Translations under genes and position numbers: made by a program | Origin: Pyrodictium sp. | Lineage (GTDB): Archaea > Thermoproteota > Thermoprotei_A > Sulfolobales > Pyrodictiaceae | DNA length: 64,000 nt | Assembly (NCBI GenBank): GCA_013540595.1 | Contig: JABXKE010000002.1 | Span: forward strand, 558,050-622,049 | Direction of reading: 5' to 3' | The notes under the pieces: generated by a model | Told to the model about the DNA's origin: nothing | The model's input: only the letters and a program-made list of their open reading frames with translations | Databases searched by the model: none | Shown: piece after piece, positions 8,756-16,801 of the stretch | How the letters are laid out: each line of letters starts with the position of its first letter | Position numbering within the stretch: the first letter of the stretch is position 1

Positions 8756-9850
8756 CTACTCGTCCTCGTCCTGAGCTAGTTCTTTAGCTAGGTCATCATG
8801 TAGCAACATGCCTAAGACCGATAACGCAGCAGCTGCTGCGTACTCTGTTGACAACGTTATACCAGGTGCTATGTCAAGTACGAGGTCAGCAAACCTATAT
8901 ACACCCTCGGGTATTCCCTCACGTGAACCAAACAGCAAGTTTACACGTCTCCCTTTCCGTAGTAGCTCTAAGAGTTCTCTCTTCATACGCGAGGCAGGCT
9001 CACCTTCAGGCTCAAAGACTATTATGGCCTCATTCATTCTCGACCTTACTAGCTGGTATAGATCCTGTACATTAACTGGTACACGCCACACACTACGCCC
9101 ATAGCTTCGTTTCTGTATTTCGTATCTCGACTCAATACCCTCAAACACTCCATCAAGGAATGTCTTGAGTTGTAATGCGTCTACTAGACCTATTGGGGCT
9201 ATGACTAGCTCGCCTACCTCGAAGTTTTGTACTTCTCTACCTATCCTTACACCCATAGTTTTACATGCATCAAGGGGTCCTAGGTAAGGCATTTGGACTA
9301 TTGAAAGTCTCCTGAAGAGCTTGTATAGAGGATACTTCCCTTTCCTCATTTTCTTCCATATCTTCTTACCTGGTATAATAGCTATGAGTGCTAAGTCACC
9401 AATGATCTCAACTTGAACCACTTTATCGGGTTCTGATAAGTTGACAAAGGCGCCAGTAGCCCTTCTAACATAGTCTCCTACAACCACGTTCACATCAATA
9501 CTCCGGAAGCTGTGCCTGCCACGTCTCACCGTTCTTACTGCAAAGGACTCGTGGCTCGCTATATGCTTTGGAGCAAGCTCAGCTGCCACCTTTGCTATTT
9601 CTTCAGGGTCAGCTTTGGAGCAAGCTTCAGCGGTGATAACCTTCTCTGCTTCAGGGACGCTCCTCTCTATCTCTCTTGCAAGCTCATACTTGTCTTTTGA
9701 TGGCTTCACTAAGATAAGACCCTTGAATCCTCTTGGGGAGACCTCTACCTCGGCTTCCGGGTCGAGTTCTTGTATATACGATGCTGCAACCGTCTCCACG
9801 TTTAGTGGTGTTTTTACGAGTACATAGTTACATTCATGACTGCTCTGCAT
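8756..9850 (-). CDS. THUMP-domain SPOUT-family RNA methyltransferase candidate
   Basis: The N-terminal half (about 1-170) looks like a THUMP RNA-binding module: an NVETVAASYI helix, a KGLILVKP strand, and AVRTVRRGRHSF followed by VDLS-like NLSEPDKVV. The C-terminal half carries a SPOUT-type trefoil-knot pattern, with NLLFGSREGIPEG followed by LVLDIAPGI and a TEYAAAAALSVL helix. This combination matches the archaeal COG1818/COG2106-type proteins. The likely role is S-adenosylmethionine-dependent methylation of tRNA or rRNA, with the target unknown. The very acidic tail (QDEDE) is unusual. The start is ATG at 9850, with GGGG about 7 nt upstream. Confidence 0.75.
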   Translation of the reverse strand: MQSSHECNYVLVKTPLNVETVAASYIQELDPEAEVEVSPRGFKGLILVKPSKDKYELAREIERSVPEAEKVITAEACSKADPEEIAKVAAELAPKHIASHESFAVRTVRRGRHSFRSIDVNVVVGDYVRRATGAFVNLSEPDKVVQVEIIGDLALIAIIPGKKIWKKMRKGKYPLYKLFRRLSIVQMPYLGPLDACKTMGVRIGREVQNFEVGELVIAPIGLVDALQLKTFLDGVFEGIESRYEIQKRSYGRSVWRVPVNVQDLYQLVRSRMNEAIIVFEPEGEPASRMKRELLELLRKGRRVNLLFGSREGIPEGVYRFADLVLDIAPGITLSTEYAAAAALSVLGMLLHDDLAKELAQDEDE

Positions 9851-9983
9851 CAGCTAACCCCACTAGTTAAGATACAATGGTGAGAATACACTTTACCGTG
9901 GACTTTGCTGATTTTGTCTAAAAAGATCCTGGAATACGAGTAGTTAGAAATCGTTAGAAAAGAAGAGTAGGACTGCCCCCTTC

Positions 9984-10634
9984 TCAGCGTACTTCGTACA
10001 TTAGTGGTGAGACTACTACTGCTGATTGTGGCTTCCCGTCGGGGCCAGGGACTGTTAGTAGTTTAGATTTGTATATTTCGACCTTGCGTAGTGGGTATAT
10101 CTTCTTTGCTTGTTCAAAGATCTCATTGGCTAACTGGCCGAATAGCATAGCCTTTATTAATTCGTCGAGTGTGAGTTCAGCAGCCCGCTTTGTTATTATC
10201 TCACCCATTATCTTCCTTATTGCTCTCTTCTGGCTAGTCTTACACCTATACGTTGTCAAGACAACGCCCGTTATTCTGAGCCCGTAACCATCCTTGGTTG
10301 TAACGTTGTATATTCCTTGGACTTTACTGCTCTTACGCCTGATAAGGCTCTTCATATAGTCTCTAGCAAGTTCGTGCCCTTTGAAACGTGTATAAGCCTT
10401 CAAGTTCTCTTCATCGACATCGATTATCTGGAAGAAGAGGTGTACATGTACTAGTGAGAAGTCGCCAGTAATATCGTAGAGTGTTGTCTCCATGACTCTT
10501 CCTATGAGCTTTCTCGGGTCATCGGCTGGCGTAGTGCCTAGTACAACGTTGCCGAATACTGGGGGAGAAATTACTTCATACCACTTCTTGAGCCTCCATT
10601 TATCCCTAACACCACGTGGTGCTCGCCTGCTCAT
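9984..10634 (-). CDS. rps3ae: 30S ribosomal protein S3Ae (S1e)
   Basis: This small-subunit ribosomal protein is found in archaea and eukaryotes, near the mRNA exit and S26e/S27e region. It is recognised by KWYEVISPPVFGN, the LIGRVMETTLYDITGDF segment and RRKSSKVQGIYNV, with length near the archaeal norm (216 residues). I take the ATG at 10634 (MSRRAPRG) as start, because the upstream alternative would overlap pcc1. The two genes are then separated by only 4 nt, implying cotranscription with pcc1, the RecJ-like gene and rps15. Confidence 0.95.
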   Translation of the reverse strand: MSRRAPRGVRDKWRLKKWYEVISPPVFGNVVLGTTPADDPRKLIGRVMETTLYDITGDFSLVHVHLFFQIIDVDEENLKAYTRFKGHELARDYMKSLIRRKSSKVQGIYNVTTKDGYGLRITGVVLTTYRCKTSQKRAIRKIMGEIITKRAAELTLDELIKAMLFGQLANEIFEQAKKIYPLRKVEIYKSKLLTVPGPDGKPQSAVVVSPLMYEVR

Positions 10635-10638
10635 TACT

Positions 10639-10959
10639 CTACTCCCGCACATTATCCGCAGTGTCTGCCTCTTTTAAAGCCTTAGCAGTCTCCTCTATAG
10701 TCTTTAGTAATGCATAAGTGTATGACAGTATTTCATCAACAGTATTTCTAAGACTCCCAACCCGTGTGGGTGTGTTCTCGGTGGTCTCAATGTACACAAC
10801 TAGATCTCTCTCCTCAACTCTTTCCTCTATTCTGAGCCATGCAGGCGCTGTTAGGTCGTCAGGCTTAAGGGCCTCGAGGACTGCTCGTGCTAGCTTCTCC
10901 TCTAACCCCTGTATCCTTAAACGAATCCATATGCGTGGATTCCTAGCACTGTCCCTCAT
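10639..10959 (-). CDS. pcc1: KEOPS complex subunit Pcc1
   Basis: Pcc1 is the small dimerising subunit of KEOPS, which makes the universal t6A37 modification on ANN-decoding tRNAs. The 106-residue protein shows the family pattern: an N-terminal IRLRIQG strand, LKPDDLTAP, and the C-terminal helix GSLRNTVDEILSYT. I place the start at ATG 10959, preceded by GGTG at six nt inside the end of the RecJ-like gene. This gives a 17-nt overlap and probable translational coupling. Kae1 and Bud32 are about 3-4 kb away in the same window. Cgi121 was not seen. Confidence 0.88.
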   Translation of the reverse strand: MRDSARNPRIWIRLRIQGLEEKLARAVLEALKPDDLTAPAWLRIEERVEERDLVVYIETTENTPTRVGSLRNTVDEILSYTYALLKTIEETAKALKEADTADNVRE

Positions 10960-12229
10960 TGAGAACACCATACGGATAGCCATCCACGTAGTCTAAGCAT
11001 TTACTATTAATCAGTTCTTCGAGCTTCTCATAACCAATGTACCCTATTAAGCTCTCCATGCTAACTAGATATTTCTCCTCGCCATACTGGAAGCCAGCTA
11101 GAGACTCAGGCTTGACTACGCCAAGGCTTCTCAGCTCCTTCTCAGCGTTAAGTACGCACTGCGTGTGGGGGAGAACTGTCAGCTCTACACCAGCAATCCT
11201 ACGGACAGGCCTCCTCTCACCGTCTAGTAGCCTTCTTATGTATTGGGACAAAGTCTTAGCTTGCTGTAAGCGAAATAACGCGTAAGCTGCAGAGTATACG
11301 AGCTTGTCAGCTATTCCAAAGCCTAGTAGAGACTCGAGTCCCTTTGCTGATGCAGTGCATGCAAGCACGCTAGCGGCTTCACGAAGATCTCTAACTGGTA
11401 ATCTGTGGCTATAGTAGCTCATGCCGATGATTTCCGTGGGTCTTCTTGGCACCCTACTTTTGGACTTAAGTAACTCGTAAAGCTTCTCGCCAAGAACAGC
11501 TACGGCCTCCTCTGAGACATCCTCAACAGTCTTGCCTTTGAGCTCACTTAAACGCGGATCACTTTCAAGGAACCTCTTTGAAGCATCCACATCCTCAGTG
11601 AGTCCAGGTAGATAGGGTAGCCACGTAAGTGCTAGAGCATTCTCTGTTGGCTCAAAGAGCCACTGTACAAGTTTAACAGAAAACAATGGTTCAACAATGT
11701 TCTCTAGACTCAAGACCTCTATTATGCCAGCCTCAACACCAGTAAACTCTCCTTTTTTGCCCCGGTTAGTACCTCTCCAGAATCCTGCAACTAGGCTATA
11801 GGCTGCTACTGGACCAACTACTGTTAATTCTGAGAGAACTCCCGTCATGAGCCCACTTATGCTTGCATCATTAGAGGCTGTAACAGTCAACGATGTAATA
11901 CCAGTTGGTGGCTCACCATACCCCACAAGAACTGATGTCCTCTTAACATTAACCTCGTATGCTACGGCGGCAGGATAACCTATAAGCACTGCTGGGCCAC
12001 TGATATCCCTTGGCACAATAGGTGTTACGTACACACTATAACGTACCTTAAACCTGTTAAGTACATGCAACAATATCGATGATGCTATTACAGGATCGAG
12101 GGCAGGGTAAACGTAGACTTCAAAGAAGCCATACTCCTTACTCGCAGCACTAATCTGCGATGCTGCAGGCCTAAGCAAGGCTGCCTCCTTCTCAGTTATA
12201 GCACGCGCAAAAGCCTCATCGAGACTCAA
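10943..12229 (-). CDS. RecJ/Cdc45-like diverged DHH-superfamily protein
   Basis: This 428-residue protein has the layout of a RecJ-type protein. A Rossmann-like start (FEVYVYPALDPVIASSILLHVL) is followed by AVLIGYPA, and later by a helical RLVVQ-type core. However, I cannot see the DHH active-site motif (DHH/DHHK) or other metal-binding Asp/His clusters. This resembles the catalytically dead archaeal RecJ homologues that bind GINS and act as Cdc45 in the CMG helicase (described in Sulfolobus). The assignment is inferred from length, fold pattern and context, not from a search. The start is TTG at 12229, with GGAGGGT six nt upstream. It sits between rps15 and pcc1. Confidence 0.55.
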   Translation of the reverse strand: MSLDEAFARAITEKEAALLRPAASQISAASKEYGFFEVYVYPALDPVIASSILLHVLNRFKVRYSVYVTPIVPRDISGPAVLIGYPAAVAYEVNVKRTSVLVGYGEPPTGITSLTVTASNDASISGLMTGVLSELTVVGPVAAYSLVAGFWRGTNRGKKGEFTGVEAGIIEVLSLENIVEPLFSVKLVQWLFEPTENALALTWLPYLPGLTEDVDASKRFLESDPRLSELKGKTVEDVSEEAVAVLGEKLYELLKSKSRVPRRPTEIIGMSYYSHRLPVRDLREAASVLACTASAKGLESLLGFGIADKLVYSAAYALFRLQQAKTLSQYIRRLLDGERRPVRRIAGVELTVLPHTQCVLNAEKELRSLGVVKPESLAGFQYGEEKYLVSMESLIGYIGYEKLEELINSKCLDYVDGYPYGVLNEGQC

Positions 12230-12425
12230 CGCATACCCTCCATACTCTAGATGTACGACACAGAGTGAAAAGCACTTCCAGAAGACTCAGCAAACCCCTG
12301 AGGGGCAGAAAACATGACAGTACTTGTTCTAGATCTTCTGCAGATCAATAGATTCAGAATGTGATATTAAGCCTAGAAAACTACTCACGTAAAAATATTC
12401 TATTGCATTAGATGTGGTTTTGTAG

Positions 12426-12905
12426 TCAGCACTGTCCCTCCTTATAAAGGCCGCCAGCCACAATGAGCTTAGCTTGCTCCGGGTCATACTTCCAGTCTGG
12501 CGGTAGCTCGCCTACTCTCTTGTAGTACTCTGCTATCCTCCTAATCTTAGATTCAAGGTCCAGGAGACCCTTCTTTGCATGTGTATCCTTGGGGTGCTCC
12601 TCAAGGTGACGTCTTAGGTTTACGGCCTTCTCTATTAACCTAAACAAGTCTTCTGGTACAACCATCGATATACATCGTTCCTTGAGTACTTGTGTTATAG
12701 TCTTGCCAAGTATTGGTTTTACAAGAGGTATGCCAAACTGATCTCTCAACACAATTCCTATCATGCTTGGACCATAGCCTTTCCTGGCGAGATCAACTAT
12801 GATTTCTTCTATCTCTTCTGGATCGTAGGGTATCCACTTTGGCACCGTTGGGCTAGCTGGACGTGTCGAATGCGATCTACCCTTCTTCCTACGCTTACCA
12901 GCCAT
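12426..12905 (-). CDS. rps15: 30S ribosomal protein S15
   Basis: S15 (uS15) binds 16S rRNA helices 20-22 early in 30S assembly. Archaeal versions are about 150 residues with an N-terminal extension, as here (159 aa). Recognised by the GKRRKKGRSHSTRP N-terminus, EIVDLARKGYGPSMIG-like segment and the C-terminal LESKIRRIAEYYKR. The ATG at 12905 is preceded by AGGGGTG at about six nt. The mRNA has a hairpin-rich leader and a clear TATA box, listed separately. It is the first gene of the S15, RecJ-like, Pcc1 and S3Ae group. Confidence 0.95.
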   Translation of the reverse strand: MAGKRRKKGRSHSTRPASPTVPKWIPYDPEEIEEIIVDLARKGYGPSMIGIVLRDQFGIPLVKPILGKTITQVLKERCISMVVPEDLFRLIEKAVNLRRHLEEHPKDTHAKKGLLDLESKIRRIAEYYKRVGELPPDWKYDPEQAKLIVAGGLYKEGQC

Positions 12906-12975
12906 AAACCACACCCCTCTCCCGGCGAGCAGGAGCCCGGGAAGCCCCCACTCCCGGGGCTCTTGAATCCCACCC
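12906..12975 (-). promoter_or_regulatory. S15 mRNA leader with alternative hairpins
   Basis: The leader predicted from the TATA box is about 70 nt long. A strong stem pairs GAGCCCGGG (12933-12941) with CCCGGGGCTC (12953-12962). The strand nearer the start codon can instead pair with CCGGG just before the GAGAGGGGTG ribosome-binding site, forming a shorter hairpin beside it. Two exclusive folds next to a ribosome-binding site are the pattern expected of autogenous control. S15 represses its own mRNA in bacteria; for this archaeon that is inference. Confidence 0.5.
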
Positions 12976-12995
12976 TCCCGTTGGTCTTCTCCTCC

Positions 12996-13002
12996 TTATA
13001 AA
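12996..13002 (-). promoter_or_regulatory. TATA box of the S15 operon
   Basis: TTTATAA, flanked upstream by purines as expected of a BRE (AAGAG), lies on the minus strand about 25 nt before the predicted transcription start near 12972. It falls just beyond the 3' end of the rdgB gene at 13011, so the S15 group has its own promoter and need not rely on read-through from Kae1-Bud32-RdgB. Confidence 0.6.
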
Positions 13003-13010
13003 CTCTTAAG

Positions 13011-13589
13011 CTACAGTGTTCTCTCCGTGAGCCATTCGCAGAGCTTAGAAGCTGCACGAGCCCTATGCGAGTAAAGGTTCTTCTCTTCTATACTCATCTC
13101 AGCAAAAGTCTTACTTGAACCCTCAGGAACAAAGATGGGGTCAAACCCGAAGCCTTGACTCCCCCTCGCCTCTTCCGCTATCCGTCCTCGGACTATTCCT
13201 GTAAACAGCTCAACACCCCATGGACCAGCATAAGCGATTACTGACTTAAAGTAGGCTGTTCTCTCTGAGACTCCTTCGAGTAGACGTAGTATGCCCTGAA
13301 CACCAATGGTTCTGTATACATAACTACTATATGGGCCTGGAAATCCTTTAAGAGCATCTATAAACAAGCCAGCATCTTCAACAACTACTGGTTTACCGAG
13401 ATGGTTGTACGCGATTATGGCTGCATAAGCTGCTATGGTCTCAAGACTAGAGCTCTGGATCTCCACTTTCGGGGTATCAACGGGCTCAACACTATACCCA
13501 CACGATCCAAGTACAGCACGTAGCTCCTCTACTTTATGCATATTCTGTGTTGCGAACAGAATGACCCTACTTTCTTCTCCTCTCTTCAT
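13011..13589 (-). CDS. rdgB: XTP/dITP pyrophosphatase (RdgB/HAM1 family)
   Basis: This house-cleaning enzyme hydrolyses non-canonical purine triphosphates (XTP, dITP, ITP) to monophosphates and so prevents their incorporation into nucleic acid. It has 192 residues, the normal family length. The signature FATQNMHKVEELR lies at the N-terminus and VEDAGLFIDALKGFPGPYSS in the middle. GFGFDPIFVPEGSSKTFAEM is followed by the C-terminal SHRARA. The gene start overlaps the end of bud32 by 23 nt, so translation is probably coupled to the KEOPS genes, an arrangement common in archaea. Confidence 0.96.
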   Translation of the reverse strand: MKRGEESRVILFATQNMHKVEELRAVLGSCGYSVEPVDTPKVEIQSSSLETIAAYAAIIAYNHLGKPVVVEDAGLFIDALKGFPGPYSSYVYRTIGVQGILRLLEGVSERTAYFKSVIAYAGPWGVELFTGIVRGRIAEEARGSQGFGFDPIFVPEGSSKTFAEMSIEEKNLYSHRARAASKLCEWLTERTL

Positions 13590-14253
13590 GGTATCTACCC
13601 ATAAGCCTAATCTCCCTTACAATCCCCATGAGCTTGTCTGCTTCGCTTCGCCCCAATATAGTGGAATACCCTTCTAGGAAAGCTTCAACCATGACTTCGA
13701 CGTGCTCAGGATGTGTGGACTCTAGACTCCTAATAAATAAGTGCAAGTCTATAGCCTTATCGCGCTCAGAGGCTTTAAGGCTGGATAATCCAAAGTCGAT
13801 TATGAATAATTGCCCGTTACTTGTGACTAATACATTGCTTGTGGTGAGATCGCCATGAGCTAATTCGTTGCTATGCATGCGTGCAGCGTACACTCCAAGA
13901 GTTTTTGCGTATTCTCGTGCTTTAAGCGGGTTAGACTCAATGATATCAGCTAGCTTTACTCCTTCGATGTATTCCATGACTATTATCTTTGAGATAGGAT
14001 CAACAAAGTATAGCTCAGGAGCGGGTACGCCTATGCTGCGAGCTGTATGTAGCGCTTTTGCCTCCACTATCGTTCTTCTTGTGCGCAAGTCCTCATCTAT
14101 GACTTTGTGTCGGTAAGGCTTAGGTGGTCTATACTTAGCTATGGCTTTATCTCCGAACCAGTCTACAACATAGAGTATAGCTTCAGCACCGACGTATGCA
14201 GGCTCCCCCTCTATGCCTACCTCCAGGGCACTTCTACGCTGTCCAGCCTCCAT
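13567..14253 (-). CDS. bud32: KEOPS kinase/ATPase subunit Bud32
   Basis: Bud32 is the small atypical protein kinase of KEOPS that stimulates t6A synthesis by Kae1. The 228-residue domain shows GAEAILYVVDWFGDKAIAKYRP with the ATP-binding Lys, the VMEYIEG hinge, the catalytic loop HGDLTTSNVL and the metal-binding IIDFGLS. The C-terminus is basic (EERRRK), as in other Bud32 proteins where this tail contacts tRNA. In many archaea it is fused to Kae1. Here the two are separate but overlap by 37 nt, as if recently split or only translationally coupled. Confidence 0.96.
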   Translation of the reverse strand: MEAGQRRSALEVGIEGEPAYVGAEAILYVVDWFGDKAIAKYRPPKPYRHKVIDEDLRTRRTIVEAKALHTARSIGVPAPELYFVDPISKIIVMEYIEGVKLADIIESNPLKAREYAKTLGVYAARMHSNELAHGDLTTSNVLVTSNGQLFIIDFGLSSLKASERDKAIDLHLFIRSLESTHPEHVEVMVEAFLEGYSTILGRSEADKLMGIVREIRLMGRYHEERRRK

Positions 14254-15308
14254 CTTTGCTTCACCACAGCCTTAATAGGCTCTATAATGATGTTGCTAAG
14301 GTAGTTTAAGAGGCCCACCCATGCTATCATAGCTCCATTATCTCCTGCTAGGGAGAGCGGAGATACACCAAAGATTGCGTCATGAAGCTTTGCCATCTCT
14401 CTAAGCTTTTCCTGCAGTACTGGACTGGCGGCAACGCCACCCGTGAGCAGGACTTCACGCTTACGCGTATGAGCTAACCCTCTCTCGGTTACCTCTACAG
14501 CAGTTCCATAAGCTGATTCTCTAAGCCCAAGACAGATTCTAGCCTTATCCTTGTTATCCTTGCTTCTTCTCCAAGCTCTTATAGCAGCTGTTAAGAGGCC
14601 AGAATAGGAGACATCCATACCCTTCACGGTATAGGGTAAGACTACGGGGTCATCAGCCTCACTAGCACATCTATCCACGACATGTAAGCCCTCAACAATG
14701 TAGGGTGGCGCCAGCCCAACCTCTCTAGCAAATGTATCAAGCAAGTTCCCAAGCGCAATGTCTATGGTCTCACCGAATACCCTATAGCGCTTCTTAGCAA
14801 ATGCTGCAACCATTGTGTTGCCTCCCGAGACATACAAGACAAGGGGGTCCCGCTGCCCAGTATAGAACCTCGCTATCTCTATATGTGCAACCGCGTGATT
14901 GACTGGTACTAAGGGCTTAGAGAAGTAGGAGGCTAGTCCCCGCGCTATTGTAGCTCCAACACGTAGTGCTGGGCCTAAGCCTGGTCCAAGCGCTACAGCT
15001 ACTGCATCGATGTCCCTAATGCTTAGTCCAGCATGCTTTAACGCTTCTCTAATCACTGTGGGCGCCATCTTGACATGGTGCTCAGCAGCCTCTCTAGGAT
15101 GTATGCCTCCTTTCTCAGGCCTGTACGTGCTTCTAGCACTAACCAGGATGTATGGACTCTTTGTAGAGGCTATACCTACGCCAAAAGTGTGTGCTGTAGA
15201 TTCGATGCCCAGAACATATGCTTCTCTATCCCACGATAAGCTAGGATAAAGTTTTGAGGGGTGAAAACGCGGGTTACCGTACGAACTCGGTGTGTCCACA
15301 TTTACCAC
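14217..15308 (-). CDS. kae1: tRNA N6-adenosine threonylcarbamoyltransferase Kae1
   Basis: This catalytic KEOPS subunit transfers the threonylcarbamoyl group to A37. Motifs are VLGIESTAHTFGVG, the metal-binding NHAVAHIEIA (two His), YVSGGNTMV, and the C-terminal GDNGAMIAW. The longest frame begins at 15356, but I prefer GTG at 15308, with GAGGTGG four nt upstream; another GTG at 15299 is possible. Either start leaves a short overlap with the end of the S27ae gene. It is encoded upstream of Bud32 and RdgB in one minus-strand series. Confidence 0.95.
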   Translation of the reverse strand: MVNVDTPSSYGNPRFHPSKLYPSLSWDREAYVLGIESTAHTFGVGIASTKSPYILVSARSTYRPEKGGIHPREAAEHHVKMAPTVIREALKHAGLSIRDIDAVAVALGPGLGPALRVGATIARGLASYFSKPLVPVNHAVAHIEIARFYTGQRDPLVLYVSGGNTMVAAFAKKRYRVFGETIDIALGNLLDTFAREVGLAPPYIVEGLHVVDRCASEADDPVVLPYTVKGMDVSYSGLLTAAIRAWRRSKDNKDKARICLGLRESAYGTAVEVTERGLAHTRKREVLLTGGVAASPVLQEKLREMAKLHDAIFGVSPLSLAGDNGAMIAWVGLLNYLSNIIIEPIKAVVKQRWRLDSVEVPWR

Positions 15309-15456
15309 AATGCCACCTCGGCACTGGGTACTTGTGGTACGCCATAAAGCTTCCACAGCGTGGACATATCCTGTTCTTTCTTCTTATGGTACCAGTATTG
15401 TAGTCATACTCATAGAGCTTGTGCACATAAAGTTTTAATTCCTTACCTTCGGCCAC
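15274..15456 (-). CDS. rps27ae: 30S ribosomal protein S27ae
   Basis: This is a small zinc-ribbon ribosomal protein (eS31) near the decoding side of the 30S head. About 60 residues: a basic N-terminal part (KELKLYVHKLYEYDYN), then CPRCG and CGKCG pairs that hold one zinc. The GTG at 15456 has GGGGGTG at six nt; the earlier GTG at 15465 lies within that site. It is not fused to ubiquitin, as expected in archaea. The gene sits between S24e and Kae1, a conserved archaeal order. Confidence 0.95.
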   Translation of the reverse strand: MAEGKELKLYVHKLYEYDYNTGTIRRKNRICPRCGSFMAYHKYPVPRWHCGKCGHTEFVR

Positions 15457-15511
15457 TCTTGACACCCCCGTAATAGATGCCTATGCAAGGGTTAAATCAT
15501 ACTCGTTGAGG

Positions 15512-15895
15512 CTACTCTTCCTCCTCTTCTTCGGGTATCTTGTTCCTTTCAATAATGTGTTTTGGCTCAAACTTATAGGCGCGTTCAACACTGTCATAAA
15601 CATGTACTTCAACCTTTGTTCTCCCGACACCATATTCGGTTCTAACACTGCGTATAAAGAGCCTCTTTATGTCAACGTTTAGTGCTTTGGCTAGCTTATA
15701 GCGTAGCTGCATTCTGCCAGGAGTTGATTTGCCTACGTGCAGTACTACGAGATCTATCTCTCTACGCTTTATTAATGGATTATACCAGTCCTTTACGATG
15801 TAAAACTCATAGCCCTCCATATCAACCTCAAGCCTTTTAGCGTTCTTTGGTCTTAACAGTTCCAGCACATCTGCTGGTGCACTCGTCTGCGCCAT
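15512..15895 (-). CDS. rps24e: 30S ribosomal protein S24e
   Basis: This archaeal/eukaryotic small-subunit protein (eS24) has 127 residues. It is recognised by NPLIKRREIDLVVLHVGKSTPGR, followed by KALNVDIKRLFIRSVRTEYGVG. The usual archaeal length is about 100-130. The C-terminus is acidic (EEEEEE). The ATG at 15895 follows GGTGGGGGTAGG. It lies between the dephospho-CoA kinase and S27ae genes, on the same strand and with short gaps, in the conserved Rpo7-Spt4-DPCK-S24e-S27ae-Kae1 series. Confidence 0.95.
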   Translation of the reverse strand: MAQTSAPADVLELLRPKNAKRLEVDMEGYEFYIVKDWYNPLIKRREIDLVVLHVGKSTPGRMQLRYKLAKALNVDIKRLFIRSVRTEYGVGRTKVEVHVYDSVERAYKFEPKHIIERNKIPEEEEEE

Positions 15896-15980
15896 GCCTA
15901 CCCCCACCTATGCCTCCTAGCGGGCTCAGAGAAAAATAATATGCTTCTAATAACTCTATTGCTCGTCTAAGCTCTAACTA

Positions 15981-16529
15981 TCAGCATTCCTCAAATCTGC
16001 CTAGGATGTCACGTACCTCTTGTTTTAACTTAGGTGTAACCTTGACGAGTAATGTCGCAATACGTGGATACCCATAAGCCACGATGCTTCCTATGGGTGC
16101 AAATAGTATTGAGGGGAGAGCAAGCAAGTCCTCCTCGCCATCTACGATTATCACCGTCTTATCGTGATTATAAAGAGAGTCTTGTATAGCGTCTAGTGCT
16201 TCACGAGTAATCCTAGAGCGAGGGTTTCTCACATTGACCAGGCGGTAATCACTAAGCAGAGATTCAATATCTGAGCATATGCTACTGCTACTAGTGCGCA
16301 TAACTCTGCAATCGATAATGATGAGTTTTGGTCTTGCATTAAGGTGCTTGAGCAATAGTGATGTTACATAGTCGCCTACGCTTATTAGTACCTTATACTT
16401 ATACTTATTCAGCTCTTGTAGGCTACCAATAAGAATCGAATTGGGTGGTGTTGAAGACAGTATTGCCCGAAGACTCGAGGGCATACACAAGGTGTTCTTT
16501 AGTCCTCTTAGGCTACTAAGGGAGAACAC
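15981..16529 (-). CDS. GTP-dependent dephospho-CoA kinase
   Basis: This archaeal enzyme (DUF359 family, biochemically defined in Thermococcus) performs the last step of coenzyme A synthesis with GTP instead of ATP. Hallmarks are ILIGSLQEL, the ISVGDYVTS segment, RLVNVRNPRSRITREA, and VIIVDGEEDLLALP with acidic residues essential in homologues. Length is 182 residues. I choose GTG at 16529, with TGGGGTG five nt before it, over the ATG at 16544. The gap to Spt4 upstream is 30 nt. Its position among transcription and r-protein genes is common in archaea. Confidence 0.92.
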   Translation of the reverse strand: MFSLSSLRGLKNTLCMPSSLRAILSSTPPNSILIGSLQELNKYKYKVLISVGDYVTSLLLKHLNARPKLIIIDCRVMRTSSSSICSDIESLLSDYRLVNVRNPRSRITREALDAIQDSLYNHDKTVIIVDGEEDLLALPSILFAPIGSIVAYGYPRIATLLVKVTPKLKQEVRDILGRFEEC

Positions 16530-16559
16530 GGATGCACCCCACATAAGGAAGGCTGTGTG

Positions 16560-16769
16560 CTACCTAACTCTCAGTGCGTAGCGCCCGGGCTTAGTAAATC
16601 CAAGCCTTTTAGCTAGCTCAGACTTCTCAGGGTCAAGAACAACGATTAATCCTTCCCAATCCTCGCTTAAGTCTGTTGAGTTGCATACTGGGCACCGCGT
16701 AGCATCTTTTGGTACTAGGCTCTTACACCTCCTACAAGCCTTGAAGGGTAAGCCTCTCCTCCTAGCCAT
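16560..16769 (-). CDS. spt4: Transcription elongation factor Spt4 (RpoE'')
   Basis: Spt4 pairs with Spt5 on the RNA polymerase clamp and promotes processive elongation. The 69-residue protein has the zinc ribbon CRRC and CPVC (about residues 12-30), followed by SEDWEGLIVVLDPEKSELAKRLG, the Spt5-binding part. The ATG is preceded by GGTGAG. It directly follows Rpo7 on the same strand with a 32-nt gap, the almost universal archaeal arrangement. Confidence 0.96.
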   Translation of the reverse strand: MARRRGLPFKACRRCKSLVPKDATRCPVCNSTDLSEDWEGLIVVLDPEKSELAKRLGFTKPGRYALRVR

Positions 16770-16801
16770 GAATGCTCACCCTGAATAGTCCTTTTGGGAA
16801 G

